From JBFXDW01 sp050180745 (GTDB lineage: Bacteria > Pseudomonadota > Alphaproteobacteria > UBA9219): a DNA stretch of 17,823 nucleotides. Below the pieces are notes generated by a model. It searched no databases and was not told the origin of the DNA. It saw nothing but the letters and a program-made list of their open reading frames with translations. Where the stretch lies: NCBI GenBank assembly GCA_050180745.1, contig JBFXDW010000035.1:1-17823 (forward strand), written 5' to 3'. The position numbers and the translations under genes are program-made. Position 1 is the stretch's first letter, and the number at the start of each line of letters is the position of its first letter. Positions 5,472 through 12,693 of the stretch are shown piece after piece.

Positions 5472-6614
5472 ATGAACATTACTTTTCTTCTTGATAAATT
5501 AATAAGCTTTCCAAGCGTTTCTGGAAAATCAAACAAAGATATTATTGATTGGGTTTCTACTTTTTTGCGGGAGTGCGGCGCTGAGGTTGATATTATTTCT
5601 GGCGAAGAAGGAAAGAGCTGTTTGTTTGCGCGCATAGGGGGGCAGGGCTGTAACGAAAGTGCGGTCCTTTTTTCTGGACATTTGGATGTTGTGCCTGCTG
5701 ATCCCACAGACTGGACCTCAAATCCTTTTGTTGTTCGAGAAGAGGATAACAAGATATATGGGCGCGGCAGTTGCGACATGAAGGGGTTTTTAGCATGTGC
5801 ACTTTTATTGTTTGAGGAGCTCAAAGGAAAGCAAATCACAAAACCGATACATTTAGCTATGACCTATGATGAAGAAACAAACATGGAAGGCGCTAAGCTT
5901 CTTGCTGATTGGTTGAAGGCGAGAAATTATCGAACGGACCTTGTGTGGCTTGGTGAACCTACGATGCTAGAAGTTGTGGTGGCGCATAAGGGTGTTTGCG
6001 ATGTTGTGACAAAAATTAAGGGTGTAAGCACGCATTCTAGTTCCCCTCAATCCGGTGTGAACGCGGTTTATCTTGCTGCTGACTTTGTAAATTGGATACA
6101 GCAAACACAGGAGGAAATATCTGCGGCTCCTATCAAAGATTCTCTGTTTAATCCTCCTTATACGACGCTTAATGTAGGAAAAATAAGCGGTGGCACATCA
6201 AGCAATGTCGTACCTGATGAAAGTGCCGTTGTATGGGAATATCGACTTCATCCTTCCGATGATGAAGATATTTTCTGGCAGAAATATAACGCTTATTGGC
6301 AAAAAACTTTGTCAACATATCAAGGAACGTTCCCTTCCGTTTCTGTTTCCCAGAAAAAGCACTTGCAGATTCCTCCTTTCCAAACGGATCCTTCTTTCCA
6401 AGGAATTTCTCGTCTGTGTCAGTTGGTCGGAAAGACACATCCGCAAGTGGCCTCTTATGGGACGGAAGCGCCTTTTTTCCAGCAAATTGGATTGCCGACG
6501 CTTATTTGCGGCCCTGGAAATATCGCACAAGCTCATAAAGTTGATGAATATGTAGAAATTGATCAACTTAATAAATGTTTAGAGTTCATGCGAGCTTTTG
6601 CCTGCGGTAGATAA
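5472..6614 (+). CDS. argE: Acetylornithine deacetylase-like M20 metallopeptidase
   Basis: A 380-residue protein of the M20A (ArgE/DapE/CPG2) family, the usual ArgE length. Zinc site: SGHLDVVP with H70, GRGSCDMKG with bridging D102, DEET with general base E134 and ligand E135, GEP at 161-163, and the late H355 in GNIAQAHKVDEY. The lid/dimer region contains STHSSSPQSG with H188. ArgE removes the acetyl group from N-acetylornithine in arginine synthesis; DapE or another amidohydrolase activity cannot be excluded from sequence alone, though the GRGSCDMKG and YGTEAPFF motifs favour the ArgE branch. No other arginine gene is nearby. It is convergent with a GNAT acetyltransferase with no bases between the two stops. 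AGGA lies 9 bases before the ATG. Confidence 0.82.
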   Translation: MNITFLLDKLISFPSVSGKSNKDIIDWVSTFLRECGAEVDIISGEEGKSCLFARIGGQGCNESAVLFSGHLDVVPADPTDWTSNPFVVREEDNKIYGRGSCDMKGFLACALLLFEELKGKQITKPIHLAMTYDEETNMEGAKLLADWLKARNYRTDLVWLGEPTMLEVVVAHKGVCDVVTKIKGVSTHSSSPQSGVNAVYLAADFVNWIQQTQEEISAAPIKDSLFNPPYTTLNVGKISGGTSSNVVPDESAVVWEYRLHPSDDEDIFWQKYNAYWQKTLSTYQGTFPSVSVSQKKHLQIPPFQTDPSFQGISRLCQLVGKTHPQVASYGTEAPFFQQIGLPTLICGPGNIAQAHKVDEYVEIDQLNKCLEFMRAFACGR

Positions 6615-7325
6615 TCATCCATACATAGGCCCCCGTTCTGTTCGAGGGGCGAGGGACATCGTGCGTGCAAGAACAACCCGTCCGTCTTGATACGGGTAAG
6701 ACCCTACAACATTGTATCCAAGTTTTTGGGTCCACCATAAATATGTAACAGAGGGTGTTGGTTCCTTGCGAACCCTTCCGATAACGGCTCTTGCTCCTTT
6801 TTGGAACATGTCCTGCAGAACAAGGCTTTTCAGTGTTGTTGCCAGATTTTGTTTTCTGTATTCAGGAGAAACGCCAACTTCATCTAAGTACGCAACTGTT
6901 TGAGAGCTGTTCCTCAGGTTTTCTGCGTTAATGCTGATCTCTAACTTGTTTTCCAATTTAGCTAAAGAAATGGGATATGCCCATGAGAAGCCTATAACGT
7001 TGCCATTATCCTTAGCGATCCAGCATGACGCATCTTGCGATATTTCATTTTGTATATCTGCTTTGACTTGATCGCGAGGCCAGAACTCGACAAGTTTTTC
7101 TCCACAGTGAGAGAATCCATCTTTGGCGAGAGTTTCCTTATCTTCAAGTCCCCAGTAAAAGCCACATTTTGGACATTTCATCCATTCTCCCCATGGCTCG
7201 GCGGCAAAAACAGACCGATAGCAATCTATCAGACTGTCGGTTGTTTCTATTGACGCAGTTTCTGTTTCGTATCTTTCTAAAATACACGTGGTCGTATTTA
7301 CCTTTTCCGTAGATGCGTTTTGCAT
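6615..7325 (-). CDS. GNAT acetyltransferase with zinc-ribbon-like insert
   Basis: A 236-residue protein. The acetyl-CoA binding motif A is DEVGVSPEYRKQNLATTL at about 148-165 (R157-xxxL-A variant of the Q/RxxGxG/A loop), followed by GARAVIGRV and WWTQKLGYNVVG, the standard GNAT end. Residues 49-75 carry CPKC (C51, C54) and HCG (C74), which look like part of a zinc ribbon placed before the acetyltransferase core. The longer frame begins at 7358, but the ATG at 7325 has a strong TAAGGAG 6 bases upstream and is preferred. The substrate cannot be told; proximity to an amidohydrolase that removes acyl groups is suggestive only. Confidence 0.8.
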   Translation of the reverse strand: MQNASTEKVNTTTCILERYETETASIETTDSLIDCYRSVFAAEPWGEWMKCPKCGFYWGLEDKETLAKDGFSHCGEKLVEFWPRDQVKADIQNEISQDASCWIAKDNGNVIGFSWAYPISLAKLENKLEISINAENLRNSSQTVAYLDEVGVSPEYRKQNLATTLKSLVLQDMFQKGARAVIGRVRKEPTPSVTYLWWTQKLGYNVVGSYPYQDGRVVLARTMSLAPRTERGPMYG

Positions 7326-7335
7326 AAGAGTCTCC

Positions 7336-7443
7336 TTACGGTGCTTTGGCCGTTTCATTGGCTAGTTCGATTTTTTTGAGAAGATGGCCGTCTTGCAGGC
7401 CGCGCGAAAAAATATCTACGGGCAACGCCCGTGATGCGCACAT
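7336..7443 (-). CDS. Possible 35-residue ORF ahead of the GNAT gene
   Basis: A short frame encoding an MCASRALP start and a KKIELANETAKAP end. Its TAA at 7338-7336 overlaps the TAAGGAG ribosome site of the GNAT gene, the spacing expected of a co-transcribed upstream gene. No ribosome site was found for its ATG, and the sequence could instead be the 3' remnant of a lost gene. An inverted repeat ACGGGC/GCCCGT (7418-7432) lies inside it. Not recognised. Confidence 0.25.
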   Translation of the reverse strand: MCASRALPVDIFSRGLQDGHLLKKIELANETAKAP

Positions 7444-7533
7444 GAAAAACAATGATGAAGAGATTTATTGATCAGATAAAAAGAAGCTGCAGAAAAGGCC
7501 AAGGAAGCCAAGGATTCCTTAGAGATGAAGATA

Positions 7534-7556
7534 CCTCGCTTGCTGCGAGGATAGTT
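7534..7556 (+). terminator. Possible rho-independent terminator
   Basis: CCTCGC and GCGAGG form a perfect 6-bp GC-rich stem with a TTGCT loop (7534-7550), followed by ATAG and then five T residues. It sits inside the short 38-residue frame, which argues against that frame being a gene. Confidence 0.4.
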
Positions 7557-7573
7557 TTTGCAGCGATCTAACC

Positions 7574-7819
7574 ATGAGGGAATGGTATGTTAAAAATATC
7601 TGGTATGTAAAGCTGAAAAAAATAGTTTCGTGTTTTTTATGGCTTGCTGGGGCTGTCCTCTTTTTGTGTTGAGCGTGTAGCTACTTTTTTGTTGACGAAA
7701 ACAATAACAACCTATACCGTTTCAAACATGACGAACTTAAAAGCAAAATCTTGGACGCATATACAGCATATGCATGGCTCGCACCAATAGGTGCGCCCCT
7801 TCTGGCATGCTGGGTTTAA
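7574..7819 (+). pseudogene. Small membrane-protein frame broken by an in-frame TGA
   Basis: From the ATG at 7574 the frame reads 32 residues (MREWYVKNIWYVKLKK, then a hydrophobic run ending GAVLFLC), meets TGA at 7670-7672, and continues in the same frame for 48 more codons to TAA at 7817-7819. The second part contains VDENNNNLYRFKHDELK and a hydrophobic end (AYAWLAPIGAPLLACWV). Read together this would be a two-helix membrane protein with a hydrophilic middle. The simplest reading is a nonsense mutation in a decaying gene. No ribosome site was seen before 7574, so the call is weak. Confidence 0.3.
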
Positions 7820-7989
7820 ACAAATGCCAACCGCCAAGAAACAAAACAGCTTTTAAGATTTAAAATGACTTTTTCCTCAATATTCAAATTCTTTGTCACG
7901 CGTCGTACGGCGACAATGCTCCATTGGGTTCGACATTCTTCTCTTGAGTCTAACAAAATTCTGTCAAAACAAAATTGTGGAGCAAAAAA

Positions 7990-8694
7990 ATGTCTATTTC
8001 AGAGGAATTCGTAAAAGCTTTAAACCTCGACCTATACAATGATGTCGTACAGCTAAGTCTTGGTCTTGAACTTGATCCGTTTAAAACAGAGACGTGTTAT
8101 GGAGTCGGTGCGCCGCTGCTTTCTCTTTTTAGCCTAATGAACGAGATTAATAGGGAAGGCATCAGAGTCGGTTGTACTATTTACCAGCCCACAGCGTTGT
8201 TGGCATTTGCTCAAAAAATGCCTTTTGGTAGAGCAAAAGATGTTGCTGCAAGAGCCGCAAATACTGTTTTTGATGTGGCTGCAAAAACTTGTCCGAGTAA
8301 GCTTCTCAAGTTGATTGAGATTGTAACGGGGGATGCCTGTTCTTTGCTTCCTGCCGGTTTGTTGAGGGATTCTCGAAAATTGATTACTCAAAACAGCGAC
8401 ATCAAGCCGTGTCTCGTAAGTGCGGGGAAGTTTATTTTGAATCGCGGTGTCCAAGGATGCTATCCGCTATTGAATTATACGCCGAGGGAAGTTACAAAAT
8501 TTGTTCCTTTCTGCAGCGAACAGGATTTGCCTGTTGTGGAGCTGGCAGGAAAGCTTTCTCGAGAAAGAGGTGCATTTTATGAGATTGTTCCGTTTGTTCT
8601 TGATAAAGACGGGGGCTGCGAAAACCTACCTCAACGGCCTTCCTTTGTCAGAGCCGACACCAATCAAGGGGAGACCTACACGCTCGCGAGCTAG
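7990..8694 (+). CDS. Conserved-looking protein of unknown function
   Basis: A 234-residue soluble protein with no signal peptide or membrane segment. It is mostly helical in character, rich in leucine and lysine, with several cysteines (among them TETC, VGCT, KTCPS, GDACS, KPCL, QGC, PFC and GGC) but no CxxC or catalytic pattern I recognise. The ATG at 7990 has GGAG 7 bases upstream and is preferred over an ATG 15 bases earlier that lies before the ribosome site. It faces the next gene convergently across a CTAG-rich palindrome. Its function cannot be inferred. Confidence 0.7.
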   Translation: MSISEEFVKALNLDLYNDVVQLSLGLELDPFKTETCYGVGAPLLSLFSLMNEINREGIRVGCTIYQPTALLAFAQKMPFGRAKDVAARAANTVFDVAAKTCPSKLLKLIEIVTGDACSLLPAGLLRDSRKLITQNSDIKPCLVSAGKFILNRGVQGCYPLLNYTPREVTKFVPFCSEQDLPVVELAGKLSRERGAFYEIVPFVLDKDGGCENLPQRPSFVRADTNQGETYTLAS

Positions 8695-8739
8695 CTAGAG
8701 AGCTCTAGTAGCTAGCACTCTAGTGGATCACACTGCTAG
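8690..8739. terminator. CTAG-rich palindrome between convergent genes
   Basis: Arms GCTAGCTA (8690-8697) and TAGCTAGC (8709-8716) enclose a second palindrome AGAGCTCT (8699-8706), so 27 bases fold almost perfectly. Six CTAG tetramers occur within 50 bp (8691, 8695, 8705, 8712, 8720, 8736). It spans the gap between two converging stop codons and may terminate transcription from both sides, though no T-run follows. Confidence 0.45.
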
Positions 8740-9117
8740 CGCAAAGGGCGTGTCGTTGCGGCCTGCAAAATGGGCTTCTTTATATTCATGAGGCAGTGTC
8801 TTCAGAAAATTGGGGACACGATCAAGATCCGTGTGGTTGAGAACAAGGCCGCTGGCCAGATTGCCTGTTCTTTTCTCTACGAACAGTGCCATAGCAGGTT
8901 GGCGCTCACAGTGATTACAGAAGGTGAATACTTCCCGTACATCGCCATTAGCCATTTTAACTTCGTGAACGATACCGATAGGGTGGCGTAGGCCGTGCCA
9001 GTCATCAAGAATAACGGCTCTGAAGGTTAGCCCTCGCAGATGTCCGTTTTCTTTTTTTGCGCAGAATGCTGCATTGAAAGAAAGAGAGAGGATTTTGTTG
9101 ACAATTTTGGCTAACAT
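8728..9117 (-). CDS. Small protein of unknown function with a CNHC motif
   Basis: A 129-residue soluble protein, not recognised. It contains DDWHGLRHP near 38-46, a strand-rich centre, and CNHC at 67-70, which could be half of a metal site; no second CxxC is present. The end is acidic and histidine-containing (LPHEYKEAHFAGRN). The ATG at 9117 has AAGGGG about 8 bases upstream, which supports the start. It is divergent from lnt, with 170-210 bp between them that must hold both promoters. Confidence 0.65.
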   Translation of the reverse strand: MLAKIVNKILSLSFNAAFCAKKENGHLRGLTFRAVILDDWHGLRHPIGIVHEVKMANGDVREVFTFCNHCERQPAMALFVEKRTGNLASGLVLNHTDLDRVPNFLKTLPHEYKEAHFAGRNDTPFALAV

Positions 9118-9327
9118 TCTAAAGACCCCTTAGTTAAGATGAAAAGATAACTGATCCTTGAATATGTTCTCATCATATCAAAAAATGTGCAGTGCAAAAA
9201 ATAGAAACAGCACGATTACCAAAATTGGTTAGGTTCTTTGTGTTTTTTGGTAGTTCTGTGGTTAGGATCTGGTTAAATAGGCCCTGTTATGGTTGAAATT
9301 TGCTTAAGGAAAGAGGCTATTGACCCC
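9118..9327. other. Divergent control region between the 129-aa gene and lnt
   Basis: AT-rich DNA with a near-palindrome ACCAA-AA-TTGGT at 9218-9229 and a related TTTTGGTAG run 20 bp later, possible operator sequences. No clear -35/-10 pair stands out on either strand. The usual upstream neighbours of lnt in alphaproteobacteria (ybeY and a CorC-like CBS protein) are absent. Confidence 0.3.
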
Positions 9328-10857
9328 ATGAAAGCAATAACAAAAATCACACAATATCCTCGTTTAACGGCGCTTTTTTCTGGTTTATTGGCAGCGTTGG
9401 CGTTTTCTCCGTTCCATTTCATCGGGGGGCTGTTTGTTTCTTTTCCTCTCCTCTTTTTTGTGACCTCAAGAGCCGCGACTAAGAGGCAAGCTTTTGCGAC
9501 TGGTTGGTGGTTTGCGTTTGCTCATCTTATCGTTTGTTTGCACTGGATTGCGGCATCCTTGTTCGTTGATATTGCTTCTTTCTGGTGGCTCTTGCCGTTT
9601 TCTGTTTGTGGATTGCCTGCCGTATTGGCGCTCTTTTACGGTGTGGCGAGCCTGTTAGCATATCGTTGGGGTATGAAGGATATAGACGCGATTTTTGTTT
9701 TTTCCCTTTGTTGGTTTCTCGCTGATCTTGCGCGGGCGCATCTGTTTACAGGATTGCCGTGGGACATTTTGGGCTATGTGTGGAGCGACTATCTGCCCAT
9801 TCTGCAATCAGTAAGTATATGGGGTATTGAGGGCCTCACGGGGGTGACTGTTTTTCTCTCGCTGTTGCCTGCCTTTTTCTTTTATCCGATGCGGCGTATA
9901 GCGGCTGTGCGGATTAGTGCGGTATCCTGTCTTTTCTTTGCAGCGCTTTTTGTTTGGGGATCGTTGCGGGTGTCCGCTGCTGATGAAAAGATGGTTGAGG
10001 GTGTGACGTTGCGCTTGGTTGAGCCTAATCAGGATCAGCAAACGAAATGGGATGCCGATCATCGTCTTGAGAATTTACGCAACCTTCTTGATGCTAGTTT
10101 TAATGATAAGAATGAAAAGGTAACCCATTACATATGGCCAGAAACGGCGACATCTTATTATCTTGCGGAGACTCCCGTTGTGCGGCGTTTTATAGCTAAT
10201 CATATGCCGCAGAAGAGTTTCGTGATCACGGGTGTTGTGCGGCGATCCTTGAAGGAAGATCCTTCTCCTTATTACAATTCTCTTGTTGCCCTAAACGATA
10301 GGGGAGACATTATCGCTGGTTACGATAAGCATCATCTTGTGCCGTTTGGCGAATATATTCCGTTTCGGTCACTGTTGCCTTTTCGTGTGATTACAGCGTT
10401 GGGTGTTGATTTTGCGGAAGGTGATGGGATTCGTAGTGTGCGTGTTCCTGCGTTACCTCCGTTTGGTGCGCTTGTATGTTACGAGGCCATTTTCTCAGGT
10501 GCTGTTGTGGCGCAGGATGATCCACCGCAATTTCTACTGAACTTGACAAATGATGCGTGGTACGAGGGAACGATTGGCATCGCTCAACATTTGGCAATGG
10601 TCAAAGTTCGTGCGGTTGAGGAGGGAATGCCATTAGTCCGTGTGTCGAACAAGGGATACACCGGCATTGTCGATCCGTGGGGGCGTTTTGAAGGGATTGC
10701 TCCACGAGGCACTTCTGAATTCGTGGATATGCAGTTGCCTCAAAGCCTTTCTCAGGCTACTTTATTTCGTGGGTATGCAAATGCGATTCTATGGTTAATG
10801 GTTGTGGTTCTTGTGTGTATAACTACCTTATTAAGGTTAACGTATTCAAAAATATAA
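9328..10857 (+). CDS. lnt: Apolipoprotein N-acyltransferase
   Basis: A 509-residue inner-membrane enzyme that adds the third acyl chain to the N-terminal cysteine of lipoproteins. The N-terminal 220 residues are strongly hydrophobic, about seven to eight segments including the FSPF loop and GLPW. The nitrilase-like domain follows with a complete catalytic triad: E272 in WPETATSYY, K334 in YDKHHLVPFGEY, and C384 in LVCYEAIF, almost the same numbering as E. coli Lnt (E267, K335, C387). A C-terminal membrane segment closes the protein. An in-frame ATG at 9289 exists, but AAGGAAAGAGG lies before the ATG at 9328, which begins MKAITKITQYPRL as in other Lnt proteins. A small lipoprotein substrate is encoded at 15048. 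Confidence 0.93.
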   Translation: MKAITKITQYPRLTALFSGLLAALAFSPFHFIGGLFVSFPLLFFVTSRAATKRQAFATGWWFAFAHLIVCLHWIAASLFVDIASFWWLLPFSVCGLPAVLALFYGVASLLAYRWGMKDIDAIFVFSLCWFLADLARAHLFTGLPWDILGYVWSDYLPILQSVSIWGIEGLTGVTVFLSLLPAFFFYPMRRIAAVRISAVSCLFFAALFVWGSLRVSAADEKMVEGVTLRLVEPNQDQQTKWDADHRLENLRNLLDASFNDKNEKVTHYIWPETATSYYLAETPVVRRFIANHMPQKSFVITGVVRRSLKEDPSPYYNSLVALNDRGDIIAGYDKHHLVPFGEYIPFRSLLPFRVITALGVDFAEGDGIRSVRVPALPPFGALVCYEAIFSGAVVAQDDPPQFLLNLTNDAWYEGTIGIAQHLAMVKVRAVEEGMPLVRVSNKGYTGIVDPWGRFEGIAPRGTSEFVDMQLPQSLSQATLFRGYANAILWLMVVVLVCITTLLRLTYSKI

Positions 10858-10958
10858 GAAAATATACTGCAAAAAAATAAAGCTTTTTATGCTTTGAAAT
10901 TAATCATATACCCATCTTAGGCCATACAATGGAGTGCCTATAAAAGAAGAATGGGACA

Positions 10959-11420
10959 ATGATAAAAACAACAAAAATAAAAACAACCAAAAGAAGTGCA
11001 CATCCCGATCCAGTTGACATACATGTGGGTTCACGTTTGCGCCTTAGGCGTAATCTTTTGGGAATGAGTCAGGAGCAGCTTGGGAAAGCCAGCAGCTTGA
11101 CGTTTCAGCAGATCCAAAAGTACGAACGTGGTACTAATCGTATTGGGGCTAGTCGTTTGTTTCAGTTTGCGCGTCTGCTTGATGTGCCTGTATCTTACTT
11201 CTTTGACGAAGTGCGGGGCGAGTTGGTAAAGACAGGAACTATTCTAGGAATGGCTGAATCTGATCAGGCAAAGCTCGATGGTGCGCCAGAGGCAGATCCT
11301 GAACTCTTGCATCGTCGCGAAACGCTAGAACTTATTCGTGCCTATTATCGTATTGGGTCGCAGAAAACGCGGCGCAAAATGTTTGAGCTGATTAAGTCTA
11401 TGGCGGATGCAGACAAGTAG
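10959..11420 (+). CDS. XRE-family helix-turn-helix transcriptional regulator
   Basis: A 153-residue protein with a basic N-terminus (IKTTKIKTTKR), then an XRE/Cro-CI domain at about 22-83: GSRLRLRRNLLGMSQEQLGKA, SSLTFQQIQKYERGTNRI as turn and recognition helix, and ARLLDVPVSYFFDEV. The C-terminal helix carries RRETLELIRAYYRI. Regulators of this type commonly sit between lnt and metK in alphaproteobacteria, and the order is kept here, so control of metK or methionine/SAM genes is plausible but unproven. GGGAC lies just before the ATG. It is 100 bp downstream of lnt and 84 bp upstream of metK. Confidence 0.88.
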   Translation: MIKTTKIKTTKRSAHPDPVDIHVGSRLRLRRNLLGMSQEQLGKASSLTFQQIQKYERGTNRIGASRLFQFARLLDVPVSYFFDEVRGELVKTGTILGMAESDQAKLDGAPEADPELLHRRETLELIRAYYRIGSQKTRRKMFELIKSMADADK

Positions 11421-11463
11421 AGCTGTCTAATTTCCTTGATTCTGCTTGCAGTTCGTGCTGAAT

Positions 11464-11501
11464 TCTCTCCCTTCCAAGTTAACTCTAACATGTAAGAGAG
11501 A
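11464..11501 (+). promoter_or_regulatory. Possible anti-Shine-Dalgarno hairpin in the metK leader
   Basis: TCTCTC at 11464-11469 is complementary to GAGAGA at 11496-11501, which overlaps the metK ribosome site (AAGAGAG). Pairing would hide the site. Only six base pairs with a 26-nt loop, so it may be chance. Confidence 0.25.
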
Positions 11502-11504
11502 CGA

Positions 11505-12683
11505 ATGATCAGCAATCTGAAGAACTTTGCGTTCACCTCGGAATCCGTAGGTGAAGGCCATCCTGACAAGGTATGTGACTGTATTTCCGACTCCATTGTC
11601 GATACGTTTTTGGCCGCCGACCCGATGAGCCGTGTGGCTGTGGAGACGCTCGCGACAACGAACCGTATTGTGATTTGTGGTGAGGTTCGTGGACCTGCCC
11701 AGATTACCGATGCGGTGATGGAGGATGTGGCGCGTCAGGCCGTTAAAGAAATCGGTTATGAGCAAGACGGGTTTCACTGGGAAACAGCGGATGTCGAGAT
11801 TTATGTTCATTCGCAATCTTCTGACATTGCGATGGGGGTTGATAGCGCTGCGGATAAGGATGAGGGGGCAGGCGATCAGGGCATTATGTTCGGTTATGCT
11901 TGCGATGAGACACCAAATCTTATGCCTGCGCCGATTCATTATGCGCATGACATTCTGCGTTCTATTTCCGAGGATCGTAATGCGGGGAAGTTGCCGCTTT
12001 TGCGTCCTGATGCTAAAAGCCAGGTGACGCTCGAATATGTTGATGGGCGGCCTGTGCGGGCTTCGCGTATCGTCGTATCAACTCAGCATGATCCTTCAAT
12101 TAACCAGCGGGAAATTAAAGATATGGTGCGCCCTTATGTTGAAAAGGCGTTGCCTGAGGGCTGGATGTGCGAGGATGAGTATTTCTATGTCAACCCAACG
12201 GGGCGTTTTGTCATAGGCGGCCCCGATGGTGACACAGGGCTTACAGGCCGCAAAATTATCGTTGATACTTACGGTGGTGCGGCACCTCATGGGGGTGGGG
12301 CGTTCTCAGGGAAAGATCCTTCCAAGGTGGATCGCTCAGCGGCTTACATGGCACGCTATGTGGCTAAGAATATCGTTGCAGCAGGGATTAGTGAGCGCTG
12401 CACGATTCAGCTTTCTTATGCGATTGGTATTGCTGAACCTATGTCGGTTTATATCAACACGCATGGAACGTCTAAGGTTGACGAAAGCAAGCTTCCTTCT
12501 TTGGTTCGCGAGCTTGTCAGCTTTACACCGCGTTCTATTCGGGAAACGTTGCTGCTTAATCGGCCTATTTATAAAAAGACATCTTCTTTTGGCCATTTTG
12601 GGCGTGATCCAGAAGCCGATGGCCATTTCTCTTGGGAGCGGCTTGATTTGGTTGAGAAGCTGAAAAGCGCTTATAATTTATAA
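11505..12683 (+). CDS. metK: S-adenosylmethionine synthetase
   Basis: A 392-residue enzyme that makes SAM from methionine and ATP in the cytosol. Signatures are all present: SVGEGHPDKVCDCISD at 14-29 with the ATP/Mg-binding histidine, DQGIMFGYACDET, and GGAAPHGGGAFSGKDPSKVDRSAAY, the glycine-rich P-loop-like motif. The length is a little above the E. coli protein (384), as is normal for alphaproteobacteria. AAGAGAG lies upstream of the ATG. The trmB gene starts 10 bp after the stop, so the SAM producer and a SAM consumer are co-transcribed. Confidence 0.97.
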   Translation: MISNLKNFAFTSESVGEGHPDKVCDCISDSIVDTFLAADPMSRVAVETLATTNRIVICGEVRGPAQITDAVMEDVARQAVKEIGYEQDGFHWETADVEIYVHSQSSDIAMGVDSAADKDEGAGDQGIMFGYACDETPNLMPAPIHYAHDILRSISEDRNAGKLPLLRPDAKSQVTLEYVDGRPVRASRIVVSTQHDPSINQREIKDMVRPYVEKALPEGWMCEDEYFYVNPTGRFVIGGPDGDTGLTGRKIIVDTYGGAAPHGGGAFSGKDPSKVDRSAAYMARYVAKNIVAAGISERCTIQLSYAIGIAEPMSVYINTHGTSKVDESKLPSLVRELVSFTPRSIRETLLLNRPIYKKTSSFGHFGRDPEADGHFSWERLDLVEKLKSAYNL

Positions 12684-12693
12684 GACGAGTATT

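Larger units (their letters stand above)
7359..7989. other. 630-bp stretch with no convincing intact gene
   Basis: The stretch contains only short or broken frames: the upstream part of a 35-residue minus-strand ORF, a 38-residue plus-strand ORF at 7455-7571 (MKRFIDQIKRSC start, ending AARIVFAAI) with no clear ribosome site, and an 81-codon plus-strand frame interrupted by TGA. It is AT-rich compared with the housekeeping blocks. It looks like decayed accessory DNA; the promoter of the gene at 7990 should lie in its last 150 bp, but I see no clear -35/-10 pair. Confidence 0.5.

Noticed and set aside
7670..7672. TGA read as selenocysteine or tryptophan
   Set aside because: No SECIS-like hairpin was evident just after it, and other genes here use TGA as a normal stop (for example 167-169 and the operon overlaps).
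7865..8014. 49-residue plus-strand frame overlapping the start of the 234-residue gene
   Set aside because: No ribosome site, overlaps a better-supported gene in another frame, and its composition is not protein-like.
10858..10958. Terminator after lnt
   Set aside because: Only an AT-rich weak stem (AAAGC/GCTTT) is present; not convincing enough to list.
11421..11504. SAM-responsive riboswitch upstream of metK
   Set aside because: The 84-bp leader shows none of the conserved sequence blocks I know for SAM-II or SAM/SAH classes; only a weak 6-bp anti-ribosome-site pairing is visible.
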